Of a DNA stretch of 64,000 bases, positions 54,320 to 63,635 are shown one piece after another. Position 1 is the first letter of the stretch. Every line of letters starts with the position of its first letter. A model generated the notes under the pieces. It did not search any database. It saw only the letters and a program-made list of their open reading frames with translations, and was not told the origin of the DNA. Position numbers and translations under genes: made by a program. The stretch comes from Xenophilus sp. E41 (GTDB lineage Bacteria; Pseudomonadota; Gammaproteobacteria; Burkholderiales; Burkholderiaceae_C), in the NCBI RefSeq assembly GCF_003671765.1, contig NZ_QPIB01000001.1:473541-537540 (forward strand), in the 5' to 3' direction.

Positions 54320-54631
54320 ATGAACCCCTGCCAGACCTGCGGCGCCTGCTGCGCCGCCTTCCGCGTCGATTTCAGCGTCCACGAACTCGACAGCGAGGGC
54401 GGCCGCGTGCCCGCGGGCCTGGCGGTGGAACTGAACGACACCCTGTGCCGCCTTCGCGGCACCGACCACACGCCGCCGCGCTGCGCCGCGCTCACGGGCC
54501 GCATCGGCGAGCGCGTGGCCTGCGGCATCTACGAATGGCGGCCCGGGCCATGCCACGAGCTCGAAGCCGGCAGCGACGCCTGCCAGCGGGCGCGCAGCCG
54601 GCACGGCCTGCCGCCGCTCGCGGCCTCCTGA
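54320..54631 (+). CDS. YkgJ family cysteine cluster protein
   Basis: A 103-residue cytoplasmic protein with the CXXCXXCC-type cluster: MNPCQTCGACCAAFRVDFS, then CAALTGRIGERVACGIYEWRPGPCHELEAGSDACQRARSRHGLPPL. The Cys spacing suggests a zinc or iron-sulfur site. The family is widespread with no assigned function. It ends just before a family A repeat and the kyn genes. Confidence 0.88.
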   Translation: MNPCQTCGACCAAFRVDFSVHELDSEGGRVPAGLAVELNDTLCRLRGTDHTPPRCAALTGRIGERVACGIYEWRPGPCHELEAGSDACQRARSRHGLPPLAAS

Positions 54632-54634
54632 GTC

Positions 54635-54688
54635 GAGTCGGGCTCCAGCGCCCGCCTCGCCTGCGCGAGCAGCTACGAATTCGATAGC
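54635..54688 (+). repeat. Dispersed repeat family A, copy 7
   Basis: GAGTCGGGCTCCAGCGCC, CGCCTCGCCTGCGCGAGC, AGCTACGAATTCGATAGC. It is nearly identical in its 3' half to the copies at 22626 and 59219. Confidence 0.85.
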
Positions 54689-54783
54689 ACCCGACCCCGT
54701 GCGCGAGGGTACGCACGGCTCGTTTCGGCATCCGTTGGAAATAACCGACACCACGACCCCGCGCGCGGCGCTAACTTCGCCGC

Positions 54784-55458
54784 ATGCCTTCTTCCGCCAG
54801 CCCGATGACAGCGACGCAGCGCACCCTGCGCGTGTGGGACATCTCGCCGCCGGTGCATGCCGGCGCACCGGTGTTCCCCGGTGACACGCCCTACCGCCAG
54901 CGCTGGGCCGCCTCGATCGGCCCCGGCTGCCCCGTCAACGTCAGCGAGATCACGCTCTCGCCCCACGTCGGCGCGCATGCCGACGCACCGCTGCACTACG
55001 ACGCCGATGGCGCCAGCATCGGCGACACCGACCTCGCGCCCTTCCTCGGCCCGTGCCGCGTGATCCACGCCATCGGGCGCGGCCCGCTCGTCACCTGGGC
55101 GGACATCGCCCATGCGATCGACGGCACCCTGCCCGCGCGCGTGCTGGTGCGCACCTATGAGCGCATGCCGGTCGACCGCTGGGACCCGCAGCTCGCCGCC
55201 TACGCGCCCGAGACCGTCGAACGGTTGGCCGCGCGCGGCGTGCAGCTCATCGGCATCGACACCGCCAGCATCGACCCGGCCGACAGCAAGACTTTGGACA
55301 GCCACCAGACCATCCGCCGCCACGGCTTGCGCGTGCTCGAGAACCTCGTGCTCGACGACGTGCCCGAAGGCGACTACGAACTCATCGCCCTGCCCCTCAA
55401 GCTCGTGACGGCCGACGCCTCGCCGGTGCGCGCGGTGCTGCGCGAGCTGGCCACGTAG
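54784..55458 (+). CDS. kynB: Arylformamidase (kynurenine formamidase)
   Basis: Hydrolyses N-formylkynurenine to kynurenine in tryptophan breakdown. The 224-residue protein has the metal site of the bacterial KynB family: [21 protein letters not shown], then [23 protein letters not shown] (H-x-G-x-H-x-D) and [20 protein letters not shown], followed by [23 protein letters not shown]. Two ATG codons (54784, 54805) are possible; the former is used. It opens the kynB-kynU-kynA cluster, but a family C repeat of about 120 nt separates it from kynU. Confidence 0.95.
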   Translation: MPSSASPMTATQRTLRVWDISPPVHAGAPVFPGDTPYRQRWAASIGPGCPVNVSEITLSPHVGAHADAPLHYDADGASIGDTDLAPFLGPCRVIHAIGRGPLVTWADIAHAIDGTLPARVLVRTYERMPVDRWDPQLAAYAPETVERLAARGVQLIGIDTASIDPADSKTLDSHQTIRRHGLRVLENLVLDDVPEGDYELIALPLKLVTADASPVRAVLRELAT

Positions 55459-55467
55459 AAGCACAGA

Positions 55468-55587
55468 CGAACATCCGTACGCGAAGGCCGCAAAGGTCAC
55501 GCAAAGGACGCGAAGGCAGAAATCAAAGTTAACTGTTCCCTTTGCGACCTTCGCGAAGTCTTTGCGCCCTTCGCGTACGGAAGTCCG
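55468..55587. repeat. Dispersed repeat family C, copy 3: inverted repeat between kynB and kynU
   Basis: Left arm CGAACATCCGTACGCGAAGG, right arm ending CCTTCGCGTACGGAAGTCCG; the arms contain GCAAAGG and CGAAGG units pairing over about 50 nt around a TTAAC centre. Sequence units (CGAAGG instead of CAGAGG) differ from the copy at 21419, but the design is the same. Confidence 0.8.
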
Positions 55588-55606
55588 AATTTCGAAGACC
55601 CTCACC

Positions 55607-56983
55607 ATGACCCCTCCCCTCACCCTCGACGACTGCCGGCGCCTCGACGCCCAAGACCCGCTGCGCGCACTGCGCGACCTGTTCATCCTGCCCGAAGGCG
55701 TGATCTACCTCGACGGCAACTCGCTCGGCGTGCTGCCGAAGGCCGCGCCCGCACGCATCGCCGAGGCGGTGACGCAGGAATGGGGCACGGGCCTCATCCG
55801 TTCCTGGAACGAGGCGCGCTGGTTCGACCTGCCGCAGCGCCTGGGCGACCAGGTGGCGCGGCTCATCGGCGCCGCACCCGGCGAGGTGGTGTGCACCGAC
55901 AGCACCTCGGTCAACCTGTACAAGGTGCTGTTCGCGGCGCTGTCGGCGCAGAAACAAAGCGGGCGCACCGTGGTGGTGTCGGAGCGCAGCAACTTCCCGA
56001 CCGACCTCTACATCGCCGAGTCGCTGTGCCGAGAGCGCGGCCTGACGCTCAAGCTGGTCGACGACCCATCGGAGATTCCCGCAGCCCTCACGGCCGAGGT
56101 CGCGGTGCTGATGCTCACGCACGTGAACTACCGCACCGGCGCCATGCACGACATGACTGCGCTGACCAAGCTGGCGCACGACGCGGGCGCGCTCGCGGTG
56201 TGGGACCTGGCGCACAGCGCCGGCGCCGTGCCGGTGGCGCTCAACGACGCCGATGCCGACTTCGCCATCGGCTGCGGCTACAAGTACCTCAACGGCGGCC
56301 CCGGCGCGCCGGCCTTCGCCTGGGTGAACGCGCGCCATGCCGACGCGTGGGAGCAGCCGCTGTCGGGCTGGTGGGGCCATGCGGCGCCCTTTGCCTTCAC
56401 GCCCGGCTACCGTCCGGCCGCGGGCGTCGGCCGCTACCTGTGCGGCACGCAGCCGATCCTCAGCCTCACTGCCCTGGGCTGCGGGCTCGACGCCATGCTG
56501 GCCGCCGAGCCGCTGGGCGGCATGCAGGCGCTGCGCACCAAGTCGCTCGCGCTCACCGACACCTTCATCGCGCTGGTGGAACAGCGCTGCCCCGAGCAGT
56601 TCGCGCTGGTCACGCCGCGCGAGCATGCGCAGCGCGGCTCGCAGGTGTGCCTGCGCATGGCCGACCCGGGCCAGCGCATCGGCGGCCCGGCCTATGCGAT
56701 CGTGCAGGCGCTGATCGCGCGCGGCGTGATCGGGGACTTCAGGGCGGGCGATGAACCCGAGGCCGCGCCGGGCCGCTCCCAAGCGGCCGAGCTCCCCTCG
56801 GGGGACGGGCTCGGCACGCCGAGCCCTGGGGGCCGTGGTCTGCCCGACATCCTTCGTTTCGGCTTCACCCCGGCATACATCGGCTTCGAGGACGTGTGGA
56901 ACGCCGTCGGCAACCTCGCGCAGGTGATGGAGGAAGAGGAATACCGCCGCCCCGAGTTCAACACGCGCAACGCGGTGACCTGA
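55607..56983 (+). CDS. kynU: Kynureninase carrying an in-frame repeat insertion
   Basis: PLP-dependent cleavage of kynurenine to anthranilate and alanine. The 458-residue protein has [71 protein letters not shown] (PLP Lys in [10 protein letters not shown]) and a C-terminal [19 protein letters not shown]. Family members run about 415-430 residues. The excess is explained by roughly 30 residues (about 382-412, [15 protein letters not shown] and following) coded by a family B repeat placed between the conserved GVIGDFRAG and PDILRFGF. The core is intact, so activity may persist. kynA starts 14 nt after the stop. Confidence 0.93.
   Translation: MTPPLTLDDCRRLDAQDPLRALRDLFILPEGVIYLDGNSLGVLPKAAPARIAEAVTQEWGTGLIRSWNEARWFDLPQRLGDQVARLIGAAPGEVVCTDSTSVNLYKVLFAALSAQKQSGRTVVVSERSNFPTDLYIAESLCRERGLTLKLVDDPSEIPAALTAEVAVLMLTHVNYRTGAMHDMTALTKLAHDAGALAVWDLAHSAGAVPVALNDADADFAIGCGYKYLNGGPGAPAFAWVNARHADAWEQPLSGWWGHAAPFAFTPGYRPAAGVGRYLCGTQPILSLTALGCGLDAMLAAEPLGGMQALRTKSLALTDTFIALVEQRCPEQFALVTPREHAQRGSQVCLRMADPGQRIGGPAYAIVQALIARGVIGDFRAGDEPEAAPGRSQAAELPSGDGLGTPSPGGRGLPDILRFGFTPAYIGFEDVWNAVGNLAQVMEEEEYRRPEFNTRNAVT
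56752..56842 (+). repeat. Dispersed repeat family B, copy 3, inside the kynU coding sequence
   Basis: CCGGGCCGCTCCCAAGCGG, CCGAGCTCCCCTCGGGGG, then CTCGGCACGCCGAGCC and TGGGGGCC. The blocks match those at 25957 and 26607. It keeps the kynU reading frame. Confidence 0.78.
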
Positions 56984-56997
56984 AGAGCGAGCACGCC

Positions 56998-57852
56998 ATG
57001 GCTTCCAGCGACACCGAGAAGATCGTCCACGACGAGAAGGCCCAGCTCGACTTCAGCCAGTCGATGAGCTACGGCGACTACTTGCACCTGGACGAGGTGC
57101 TGAACGCGCAGCATCCGCTCTCGCCCGCGCACGACGAGATGCTGTTCATCATCCAGCACCAGACCAGCGAGCTGTGGATGAAGCTGATGCTGCACGAGCT
57201 GCGCGCCGCCATCGCCGCGATCGCCAACCCGACCGACAACACCAAGCCCGAGGCCTTCAAGATGCTGGCGCGCGTCACGCGCATCATGGAGCAGCTGGTC
57301 AACGCCTGGACCGTGCTGTCGACCATGACGCCGCCCGAGTACAGCGCGATGCGGCCCTACCTCGCCAGCTCCAGCGGCTTCCAGAGCGCGCAGTACCGCT
57401 GCATCGAGTTCGCGCTGGGCAACAAGAACGCCGCCATGCTCAAGCCGCACGCGCACCGGGCCGAGCTGCTGGCGCAGGTCGAAGCCGCGTGGCGGGCGCC
57501 ATCGCTCTACGACGAAGCGCTGCGGCTGATGAAGCGCGAAGGCGTCGACATACCGGCCGACCGCCTGGAGCGCGACTGGACGCAGCCCTACGTGCCCAGC
57601 CCCGGCGTGGAGGAGGCCTGGCTCACGGTGTACCGCGACCCGCATGCGCACTGGGACCTGTACCAGCTCGGCGAGAAGCTCACCGACATCGAGGACGCCT
57701 TCCGCCTCTGGCGCTTCCGGCACGTGACCACGGTGGAGCGCGTGATCGGCTTCAAGCGCGGCACCGGCGGCACCGGCGGCGTGAGCTACCTGCGCAAGAT
57801 GCTCGACGTGGTGCTGTTCCCGGAGCTGTGGACGCTGCGCACCAACCTGTGA
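56998..57852 (+). CDS. kynA: Tryptophan 2,3-dioxygenase
   Basis: A heme dioxygenase opening the indole ring of tryptophan to N-formylkynurenine, the first step of this pathway. The 284-residue protein has the TDO signature: [17 protein letters not shown], then [25 protein letters not shown] (His in HQTSELW), [18 protein letters not shown], and [31 protein letters not shown] with the proximal heme His. Together kynA, kynB and kynU give anthranilate. The gene follows kynU by 14 nt. Confidence 0.96.
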   Translation: MASSDTEKIVHDEKAQLDFSQSMSYGDYLHLDEVLNAQHPLSPAHDEMLFIIQHQTSELWMKLMLHELRAAIAAIANPTDNTKPEAFKMLARVTRIMEQLVNAWTVLSTMTPPEYSAMRPYLASSSGFQSAQYRCIEFALGNKNAAMLKPHAHRAELLAQVEAAWRAPSLYDEALRLMKREGVDIPADRLERDWTQPYVPSPGVEEAWLTVYRDPHAHWDLYQLGEKLTDIEDAFRLWRFRHVTTVERVIGFKRGTGGTGGVSYLRKMLDVVLFPELWTLRTNL

Positions 57853-57944
57853 CGCGATGGGCCTGCGGGCCATGATGTTTCTCCCGACGCCGGTGCCGAG
57901 GGCTTGGCTAGCATGGTTGGCCACTTGATCGCAGGAGGCAGGCC

Positions 57945-59201
57945 ATGGACGCCCAGGATTTCTTCACCGCCGACGAACGCGCCACGCTGCGTGCGCACGG
58001 CATCGTGCTCTTCGCGCAGCGCGTCATCTTCGATGCGCAGCCGCCGATGCCGCAGGCGCAGATCGACGCCGTGCAGGCGCTGTGCGCCGGGCCGCTGCCG
58101 GCGGGCCTGCTGGCGCTGTGGCGCGAGACGGCCGGCGGCCAGCTCGACTACGACCTGCGCCTGCGCATGGGCGACAACGACGAGGCCATCAGCTGGAGCG
58201 AGCTGTTCTGGAACGGCAGCGACGGCTACCACGACCTACAGGGCTGGATCGAGCACGAGCTGGAACTGGCCGGGGAAAGCGCCGCGGACGACGGCGTCGA
58301 ATGGGACGGCAAGCTGAGCTACCTGCCCATCGGCGGCTTCGAGTACCTCGACCGCATCTACGTCATCGTCGATGCGCTGCACCCCGCCAACGGCGAGGTG
58401 CTGGCCTGGAAGAAGGGCCTGCCTGCCGCGTGGCAACACCGCCTGCACGAGGACAGCCTGGCCACCCTCGCCGACAGCGTGGAAGGCGCCTTCGCGGCGC
58501 TGCATCTCGACGAGGACCCGCTGTCGCCGACGGGCGATCACTTCTCGGGTCAGGCGTTGCTCGAGTACCTCGACGAGCGCCACGAGTCGCATGGCCTGGC
58601 GCTGGAACTGTCAGACAAGCTGGTCACCTTCTACCGGCAGGCCATGCGCGACTGGCGCGGTGCGCTTCAGGCCGGCACGCTGGCGGAGGACGCCGGGCTG
58701 GCCCACATCGGGTTGCGCCATGCGATCCACACCGACGATGCGGCCCTGGTGCGCGCACTGGCCGGCGCCGGCATCGGCCTCGACGCGCCGCTGCAGGGCA
58801 GCGCCAACGCGGTCGACCTGGCGGTGGGCCACGGCGCGTGGTCGGCCGCCGCGGCGCTGCTCGACGCCGGCGCACCGGTGGCTGCCGACGTACTCGACAG
58901 CATCGACCACGCCCTGGCGCCCGAGCTCACGGCCCGCCTGCTCGCGGCCGGTGCGCAGCCCGACGCCGACGCCATGGCCCAGTGCGTGGCCTGCGGCGCG
59001 CCGGCCAGTGCGCGCCTGATCGGCGAGGCCCTGCGAGCACGCGGCGAAGACGTCCCGCACGCCTTCGACGCCGCCCGCGCCAGGCTGCTGGAGGACCTCG
59101 AAGGCTCGCTCGCCAAGGTGCGCGAAGGCCGGCTCAGCCACTACCTCGGCGCCGAGGGCCTGATGCAGCGCGCCGAGCACCTGCGTGCGTTCGAATGGTG
59201 A
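57945..59201 (+). CDS. SMI1/KNR4 (SUKH) domain protein with ankyrin repeats
   Basis: A 418-residue protein. Residues about 50-190 match the SUKH fold: LPAGLLALWRETAGGQLDYDLRL, SELFWNGSDGYHDLQGWIEHELE, then FEYLDRIYVIVDALHPANGEVLAW. Residues about 250-400 contain ankyrin-like units: AGLAHIGLRHAIHTDDAALVRALAGAGIGLDAP and AVDLAVGHGAWSAAAALLDAGAPV. SUKH proteins are often immunity proteins for secreted or contact-dependent toxins; ankyrin repeats give protein contact. No cognate toxin is adjacent, so the role is uncertain. The ATG at 57945 has a GCAGGAGGC ribosome site. It follows kynA by 92 nt. Confidence 0.78.
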   Translation: MDAQDFFTADERATLRAHGIVLFAQRVIFDAQPPMPQAQIDAVQALCAGPLPAGLLALWRETAGGQLDYDLRLRMGDNDEAISWSELFWNGSDGYHDLQGWIEHELELAGESAADDGVEWDGKLSYLPIGGFEYLDRIYVIVDALHPANGEVLAWKKGLPAAWQHRLHEDSLATLADSVEGAFAALHLDEDPLSPTGDHFSGQALLEYLDERHESHGLALELSDKLVTFYRQAMRDWRGALQAGTLAEDAGLAHIGLRHAIHTDDAALVRALAGAGIGLDAPLQGSANAVDLAVGHGAWSAAAALLDAGAPVAADVLDSIDHALAPELTARLLAAGAQPDADAMAQCVACGAPASARLIGEALRARGEDVPHAFDAARARLLEDLEGSLAKVREGRLSHYLGAEGLMQRAEHLRAFEW

Positions 59202-59218
59202 ACTCCGCCTGCACTTTT

Positions 59219-59278
59219 CAAGCCAAATCGCCCTGCAGCGCCGGCCCCGCCTACGCGAGCAGCTACGAATTCGATCGC
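59219..59278 (+). repeat. Dispersed repeat family A, copy 8
   Basis: CAAGCCAAATCGCCCTGCAG, CGCCGGCCCCGCCTACGCG, AGCAGCTACGAATTCGATCG. It lies between the SUKH gene and the convergent monooxygenase gene. Confidence 0.83.
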
Positions 59279-59289
59279 AAACGACGGAC

Positions 59290-60489
59290 TCACCCGGCGT
59301 AGAGCCAGGGCACGTCGAGCACCTTCGCGCCGCCCAGGCGCAGCGCCAGGTCGCGCCCCACGCGCATCGGCCCGGCGGCATGGAAGATCTCGCCGTTGCG
59401 CCGTGCCCGCGCCTGCACGCGCGCGTTGCGCGCCCAGCGCGCCTCGGCGTAGCGCGCGAGGGCGACCGGCACTTCGGCACCAGCCACACCCTTCAGCGCC
59501 TCGGCCAGGGCCAGCGCGTCTTCGATGGCCATGCCCGCACCCTGGGCCAGGTACGGCAGCATCGGGTGGGCGGCGTCGCCCAGCAGCGCGATGCGCTCGT
59601 TGGCCATCTGCCCCGCACCCGTCAGTGGCGGCCGGTCGTGCAGGCTCCATGCGCGCCAGGCCGGCATGGCCTCCAGCAGCGTCTGCAGCTGCGGGCTGGT
59701 GCGGCCCGTGGCCTGCTGCAGGCTGGCCAGGCTGGCGGCCTGGTCCCAGTCCTGCGCGCGCTGCACGTCGCCCGGCGGCGCCGTCTCGGCCAGCACGACG
59801 ACGTTGAGCCAGTCGCCGCCGCGCACCGGATAGGCGACGGCATGCAGCCGCGCACCCAGCCACACCTCGACGCGCGTGCTGCGCAGCGCCGCCGGCAGAT
59901 TGGCCTGCGGCACCAGTGCGCGCCAGGCGGTGTGGCCGGTGGCCAGCGGGGGCGGGTCGTTTTCGGCCAGCGCGGTGCGCACATGGCTCCACAGGCCGTC
60001 GGCACCGACCAGTGCGTCACCCTCCCAGGCACGCGCCCGCGAACTCTCGGCGCACACCGCCTCGCCGCCGCGGGTGGACACGCGCAGCACGCGCGCGTCC
60101 GTGTGCAGGCCCACCTTCGGAGCAACGGCGCCGGTGCGCACGGCATCGAGCAGTAGCGCGTGCAGGTCGGCGCGGTGCACGCACAGATACGGCGCGCCAT
60201 AGCGGCGACGGAAGGCATCGCCAAAAGGCAGCCGCGCGAGTTCGAACCCGTCGTGCGCGCTGCGCACGCGCAGCATCTCCGGGCGGGCCGTGATGCGCGC
60301 CAGGCCCTCGTGCAGGCCCAGCGCCCGCAGGCGCCGCGTCACGTTGGGGCCGAGCTGGATGCCGGCGCCCACCTCGCCGAAGGCCGGGGCCTGCTCCAGC
60401 ACCTCGGCCCGGTGCCCCTGTTGCGCCACGGCCAGTGCCGCGGCCAGGCCGCCGATGCCGCCACCGGCGATCAGGATCTGCAAAGTCAT
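59290..60489 (-). CDS. FAD-dependent monooxygenase (salicylate-hydroxylase-like)
   Basis: A 399-residue class A flavoprotein hydroxylase. The FAD motif ILIAGGGIGGLAAALAVAQQGH near residue 5, GAGIQLGPNVTRRLRALGL, the DG motif VGADGLWSHVRTAL, and the second FAD motif ALLGDAAHPMLPYLAQGAGMAIEDALAL are all present. It resembles salicylate or 3-hydroxybenzoate hydroxylases. Anthranilate made by the kyn genes is one possible substrate class, but this is only context. The ATG at 60489 starts MTLQILIAG. Confidence 0.9.
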   Translation of the reverse strand: MTLQILIAGGGIGGLAAALAVAQQGHRAEVLEQAPAFGEVGAGIQLGPNVTRRLRALGLHEGLARITARPEMLRVRSAHDGFELARLPFGDAFRRRYGAPYLCVHRADLHALLLDAVRTGAVAPKVGLHTDARVLRVSTRGGEAVCAESSRARAWEGDALVGADGLWSHVRTALAENDPPPLATGHTAWRALVPQANLPAALRSTRVEVWLGARLHAVAYPVRGGDWLNVVVLAETAPPGDVQRAQDWDQAASLASLQQATGRTSPQLQTLLEAMPAWRAWSLHDRPPLTGAGQMANERIALLGDAAHPMLPYLAQGAGMAIEDALALAEALKGVAGAEVPVALARYAEARWARNARVQARARRNGEIFHAAGPMRVGRDLALRLGGAKVLDVPWLYAG

Positions 60490-60553
60490 GGCGCGCGATG
60501 ATGCCTGCTCGCAGCCGCGTTTTCGCCGGGATCGCGCCCGAAGGCGCGCCGGG

Positions 60554-60823
60554 TCAACGCCGGGCGGCGTCGCCGGGGCTCTTGGGGGCGCAACTGCCGC
60601 AGCTGTCGCAACTGCCGCAGCCAGAAGTTTTGGCCAGCGACGCGGCCAGCTTCTCGGCCTGCTGCGCATCGACCAGGCCCGCGCGCTGCGAGCCGGCCGC
60701 CACATGCCGCGCGGCGCCGCGCCGCCAGCCGGCGGGCATCCAGCGCCAGGCGGCATAGAGTGCCGCCGCAGCCACGATCAGGAAGACGACGATGTTCTGC
60801 CAGATGGGAGCCATGGGATTCAT
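60554..60823 (-). CDS. Small Cys-rich membrane protein associated with FeoB
   Basis: An 89-residue protein with one N-terminal helix (IWQNIVVFLIVAAAALYAAW) and a C-terminal Cys cluster (SGCGSCDSCGSCAPKSP). Its first ATG overlaps the feoB stop (ATGA), and another ATG lies 9 nt further on, preceded by GGAGG. Small Cys-rich proteins with this plan follow feoB in many betaproteobacteria in place of FeoC and may assist assembly or sensing. No iron-sulfur cluster has been shown from sequence. Confidence 0.85.
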   Translation of the reverse strand: MNPMAPIWQNIVVFLIVAAAALYAAWRWMPAGWRRGAARHVAAGSQRAGLVDAQQAEKLAASLAKTSGCGSCDSCGSCAPKSPGDAARR

Positions 60824-62712
60824 CCTCCGGTGAGCGCCAGCGTCACGCGGTACGTGACGAAGCAGGCGACGTAGGCCAGCCCGAAGAGGTAGGCGGCCAT
60901 GATCCAGACGTATTTCCACGAGTTGGTCTCGCGCTTGACGGTGGCCAGCGTCGAGATGCACTGCGGCGCGAAGACGAACCACACCAGCAGCGACAGCGCC
61001 GTGGCCAGCGACCAGCTGCCGGCGATGAGCGGCTCCAGCGCGCCCGCGACCTCTTCGCCCGAAGCCGACAGCGCATACACGGTGCCCAGCGCACCCACCG
61101 CCACTTCGCGCGCCGCCATGCCGGGCACCAGCGCGATGCTGATCTGCCAGTTGAAGCCGATGGGCGCGAAGATGGTCTGCAGCCCGCGGCCCAGCATGCC
61201 TGCCAGGCTGTACTCGATGGCCGGGCCGGTGGCGCCTTCGGGCGGCGACGGAAAGGTGGCCAGGAACCACAGCAGGATCGTCAGCGTGAGGATGATCGTG
61301 CCCACGCGGCGCAGGAAGATCCATGCGCGTTCCCACAGGCCCAGCAGCAGGTTGCGCAAGTTGGGCCAGCGGTACGCAGGCAGTTCCATCATGAGCGGCG
61401 AGTGCCCCTGCTGCGTGCGGAAGCGCTTCATCACCCAGGCCACGGCCATCGCCGAGACGATGCCGAACACGTAGAGGCCGAAGAGCACCAACCCCTGCAG
61501 GTTGAACACGCCGCCGATTTCGCGCTGCGGAATGAAGGCCGCGATGAGCAGCGCATACACCGGCAGCCGCGCCGAACAGGTCATGAGCGGCGCGATCATG
61601 ATCGTCGTGAGCCGGTCGCGCCAGTTGCCGATGGTGCGCGTGGCCATCACGCCCGGGATGGCGCAGGCGAAGCTCGACAGCAGCGGGATGAAGGAGCGGC
61701 CCGACAGCCCCACCGTGCCCATCACGCGGTCGAGCAGGAAGGCCGCGCGCGGCAGGTAGCCCGAATCCTCCAGCGCCAGGATGAAGAGGAAGAGGATCAG
61801 GATCTGCGGCAGGAACACGATGACCCCGCCCGCACCGGCGATCACGCCGTCGACCAGCAGGCTCTGCAGCAGCCCCTCGGGCATCACGCCCTTGACGAGG
61901 TTGCCCGCCGCCTCGGTGCCGGCCTTGATCGCGTCCATGGGCACGTTGGCCCAGCTGAACACGGCCTGGAACATGAGGAACAGCGTGACCGCCAGCACCA
62001 CCATGCCCCACAGCGGGTGCAGCACGATGCGATCGACGCGGTCGCTCGCCGCCAGGCTGCCGCGCGGCTCGTTCACGGCCAGCGACAGGATGCGGCGCAC
62101 CTCGCGCTGGGTGGCCAGCACGTCGTCGAAGCCCGGCGCCTCCCAGGGCAGCGGCGCGGCCGGCAGCACCGGCGCGTCGAGCGCGGCCAACAGCTCCTGC
62201 GCGCCATGGCGTTGCACGCCCACCGTGCGGATCACCGGCATGCCCAGCTCGCGCGAGAGCACGTCGACGTCCACCTCGATGCCCTGGCGGCGCGCCATGT
62301 CGGTCATGTTCAGCGCCACCACCATCGGCAGGCCGAGCTTCTTGGCCTCCAGCACCAGGCGCAGGTTGAGGCGCAGGTTGGTCGCGTCGGTCACGGCCAC
62401 GATGAGGTCGGGCAGCTGCTCGCGGCTCTTGCCGGTCACGACGTCGCGCGTCACGGCCTCGTCGGCCGACAGCGCGTTCAGGCTGTAGGCGCCCGGCAGG
62501 TCGAGCACGAAGACGCTGCGGCCCGAGGGCGTGCGCAGCTCGCCCTCCTTACGCTCCACGGTCACGCCCGCGTAGTTGGCCACCTTCTGGCGGCTGCCCG
62601 TGAGCAGATTGAACAGCGCCGTCTTGCCGCAGTTGGGATTGCCCAGCAGCGCGATGCGCCCTGGCGGCGCGGCGCTGGCGAGCGTCTGGAACTGCATCGT
62701 CGCCTCAACCAT
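60820..62712 (-). CDS. feoB: Ferrous iron transporter FeoB
   Basis: The inner-membrane Fe2+ transporter with a cytoplasmic G domain. In the 630-residue protein the G domain (residues 1-180) carries GNPNCGKTALFN (G1), NYAGVTVERKEG (G2), DLPGAYSL (G3) and ALNMTDMA (G4). A middle helical domain and about nine transmembrane helices follow, with the two gate motifs around IPGVMATRTIGN and LVPGMAAREVAVGALGT, containing the conserved Gly/Ala runs. The protein lacks the long C-terminal part of E. coli FeoB, like other betaproteobacterial forms. Its ATG overlaps feoA, and its stop overlaps the Cys-rich gene. Confidence 0.95.
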   Translation of the reverse strand: MVEATMQFQTLASAAPPGRIALLGNPNCGKTALFNLLTGSRQKVANYAGVTVERKEGELRTPSGRSVFVLDLPGAYSLNALSADEAVTRDVVTGKSREQLPDLIVAVTDATNLRLNLRLVLEAKKLGLPMVVALNMTDMARRQGIEVDVDVLSRELGMPVIRTVGVQRHGAQELLAALDAPVLPAAPLPWEAPGFDDVLATQREVRRILSLAVNEPRGSLAASDRVDRIVLHPLWGMVVLAVTLFLMFQAVFSWANVPMDAIKAGTEAAGNLVKGVMPEGLLQSLLVDGVIAGAGGVIVFLPQILILFLFILALEDSGYLPRAAFLLDRVMGTVGLSGRSFIPLLSSFACAIPGVMATRTIGNWRDRLTTIMIAPLMTCSARLPVYALLIAAFIPQREIGGVFNLQGLVLFGLYVFGIVSAMAVAWVMKRFRTQQGHSPLMMELPAYRWPNLRNLLLGLWERAWIFLRRVGTIILTLTILLWFLATFPSPPEGATGPAIEYSLAGMLGRGLQTIFAPIGFNWQISIALVPGMAAREVAVGALGTVYALSASGEEVAGALEPLIAGSWSLATALSLLVWFVFAPQCISTLATVKRETNSWKYVWIMAAYLFGLAYVACFVTYRVTLALTGG

Positions 62713-63007
62713 GGCCGGCGGCTCCGGGCACGACGTGGATCAGCGAGGCCTCGTGGCGGCGCAGCGCAAAGGTCGTGTGGCCCAGTCGCACGGCCAGCGG
62801 CTCGCGCCCCGGCACGCCGCTGGCGACGATGCGCACCGCCTCGCCCGGGATGAAGCCGATCTCGGTCAGGCGCAGCGCCAGCTCGCGGTCCTCCGCCACG
62901 TCGTTGCGCACCACGTCGAGCACCGTCGCCCACTGGCGGTCGGGCAGCTGATCGAGCCGCAGGGGGACGGACGGCGAAGAGGACGGACGCGGATCGAGGT
63001 TGTGCAC
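62705..63007 (-). CDS. feoA: FeoA family protein
   Basis: A 100-residue SH3-like protein needed for FeoB function. The core RLDQLPDRQWATVLDVV, then LALRLTEIGFIPGEAVRIVASGVPGREPLAVRLGHTTFALRRHEASLIHV is the FeoA pattern. The start is a GTG at 63007; no ribosome site is evident, and the first 15 residues are not conserved, so the true start could be slightly downstream. Its end overlaps feoB by 8 nt. Confidence 0.9.
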   Translation of the reverse strand: MHNLDPRPSSSPSVPLRLDQLPDRQWATVLDVVRNDVAEDRELALRLTEIGFIPGEAVRIVASGVPGREPLAVRLGHTTFALRRHEASLIHVVPGAAGHG

Positions 63008-63057
63008 GGCGGCGATGCAGCCCGGGGGACGGGCGCGCGGAGAAGCGAAGGCCCAAT

Positions 63058-63076
63058 GCTAACAATTCTCAATAAC
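63058..63076 (-). promoter_or_regulatory. Candidate Fur box upstream of feoA
   Basis: On the minus strand the 19-mer GTTATTGAGAATTGTTAGC agrees with 13 of 19 positions of the classical Fur consensus GATAATGATAATCATTATC. It lies 51 bp upstream of the feoA start in the only AT-rich part of the interval, the position expected for iron-responsive repression. Confidence 0.65.
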
Positions 63077-63635
63077 TCATGTACACATATTGGTTGCTCG
63101 GGCATGAGACTGCCGCTTGATGGTGCTCGTCGGCCTACGCTCTCAAGAAAACTGTGCGCTCGCCCGCTCCTTGAGCTGGGTCGGGAAGTCGCGGCACCGA
63201 ATGGCACAAGCGGAGGGCGGCCCCCCAGAGCGGCATTGAAAGAGCGAAGTCTCAGCGCGCGGATCCCGTCATACGGTCTCTAAGACTCGAGCCTCCGCGA
63301 GATCGTCTTCACAGGGGGCTTCCCAGTGGGCTTGCGTCATGTCGAACATGACCGAAGACACCAGGCCAGCGGCCGGAACCACACTGCTGCCCTGTCGGAG
63401 CTTGGGTTCGCGAGCTTCCGCGCCACAAGCGCCTGTGCAGGGGCCGCGGAGCCAACTCGGCGCGCTGCAATTCGGTCAGATTTATTCATAAACGCAACAA
63501 AATGTTGTAACAATCGGGGCGGCGCGGCCGGATTGTTCGCGGCGGGGGTGCGATTGCTGAAAAATCAACCGGCCAGTTGATTCCACAAGGAAATTCGCCA
63601 GCAGCAGCACGGAGACAGATGCAACCCGGCGGACG
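63077..63635. other. Intergenic region between feoA and the LEPRxLFDGA-type gene
   Basis: About 560 bp with no supported gene. It contains a perfect 6-5-6 inverted repeat GTCATGTCGAACATGAC (63336-63352), of the size of a transcription factor site, and an AT-rich stretch at 63480-63600. The latter probably contains the rightward promoter of the next gene. A rightward 84-codon reading at 63326 is judged not real. Confidence 0.5.

Noticed and set aside
63326..63580. Rightward 84-codon reading in the feoA-adhesin interval
   Set aside because: No ribosome site, no family resemblance, runs through AT-rich probable promoter DNA.
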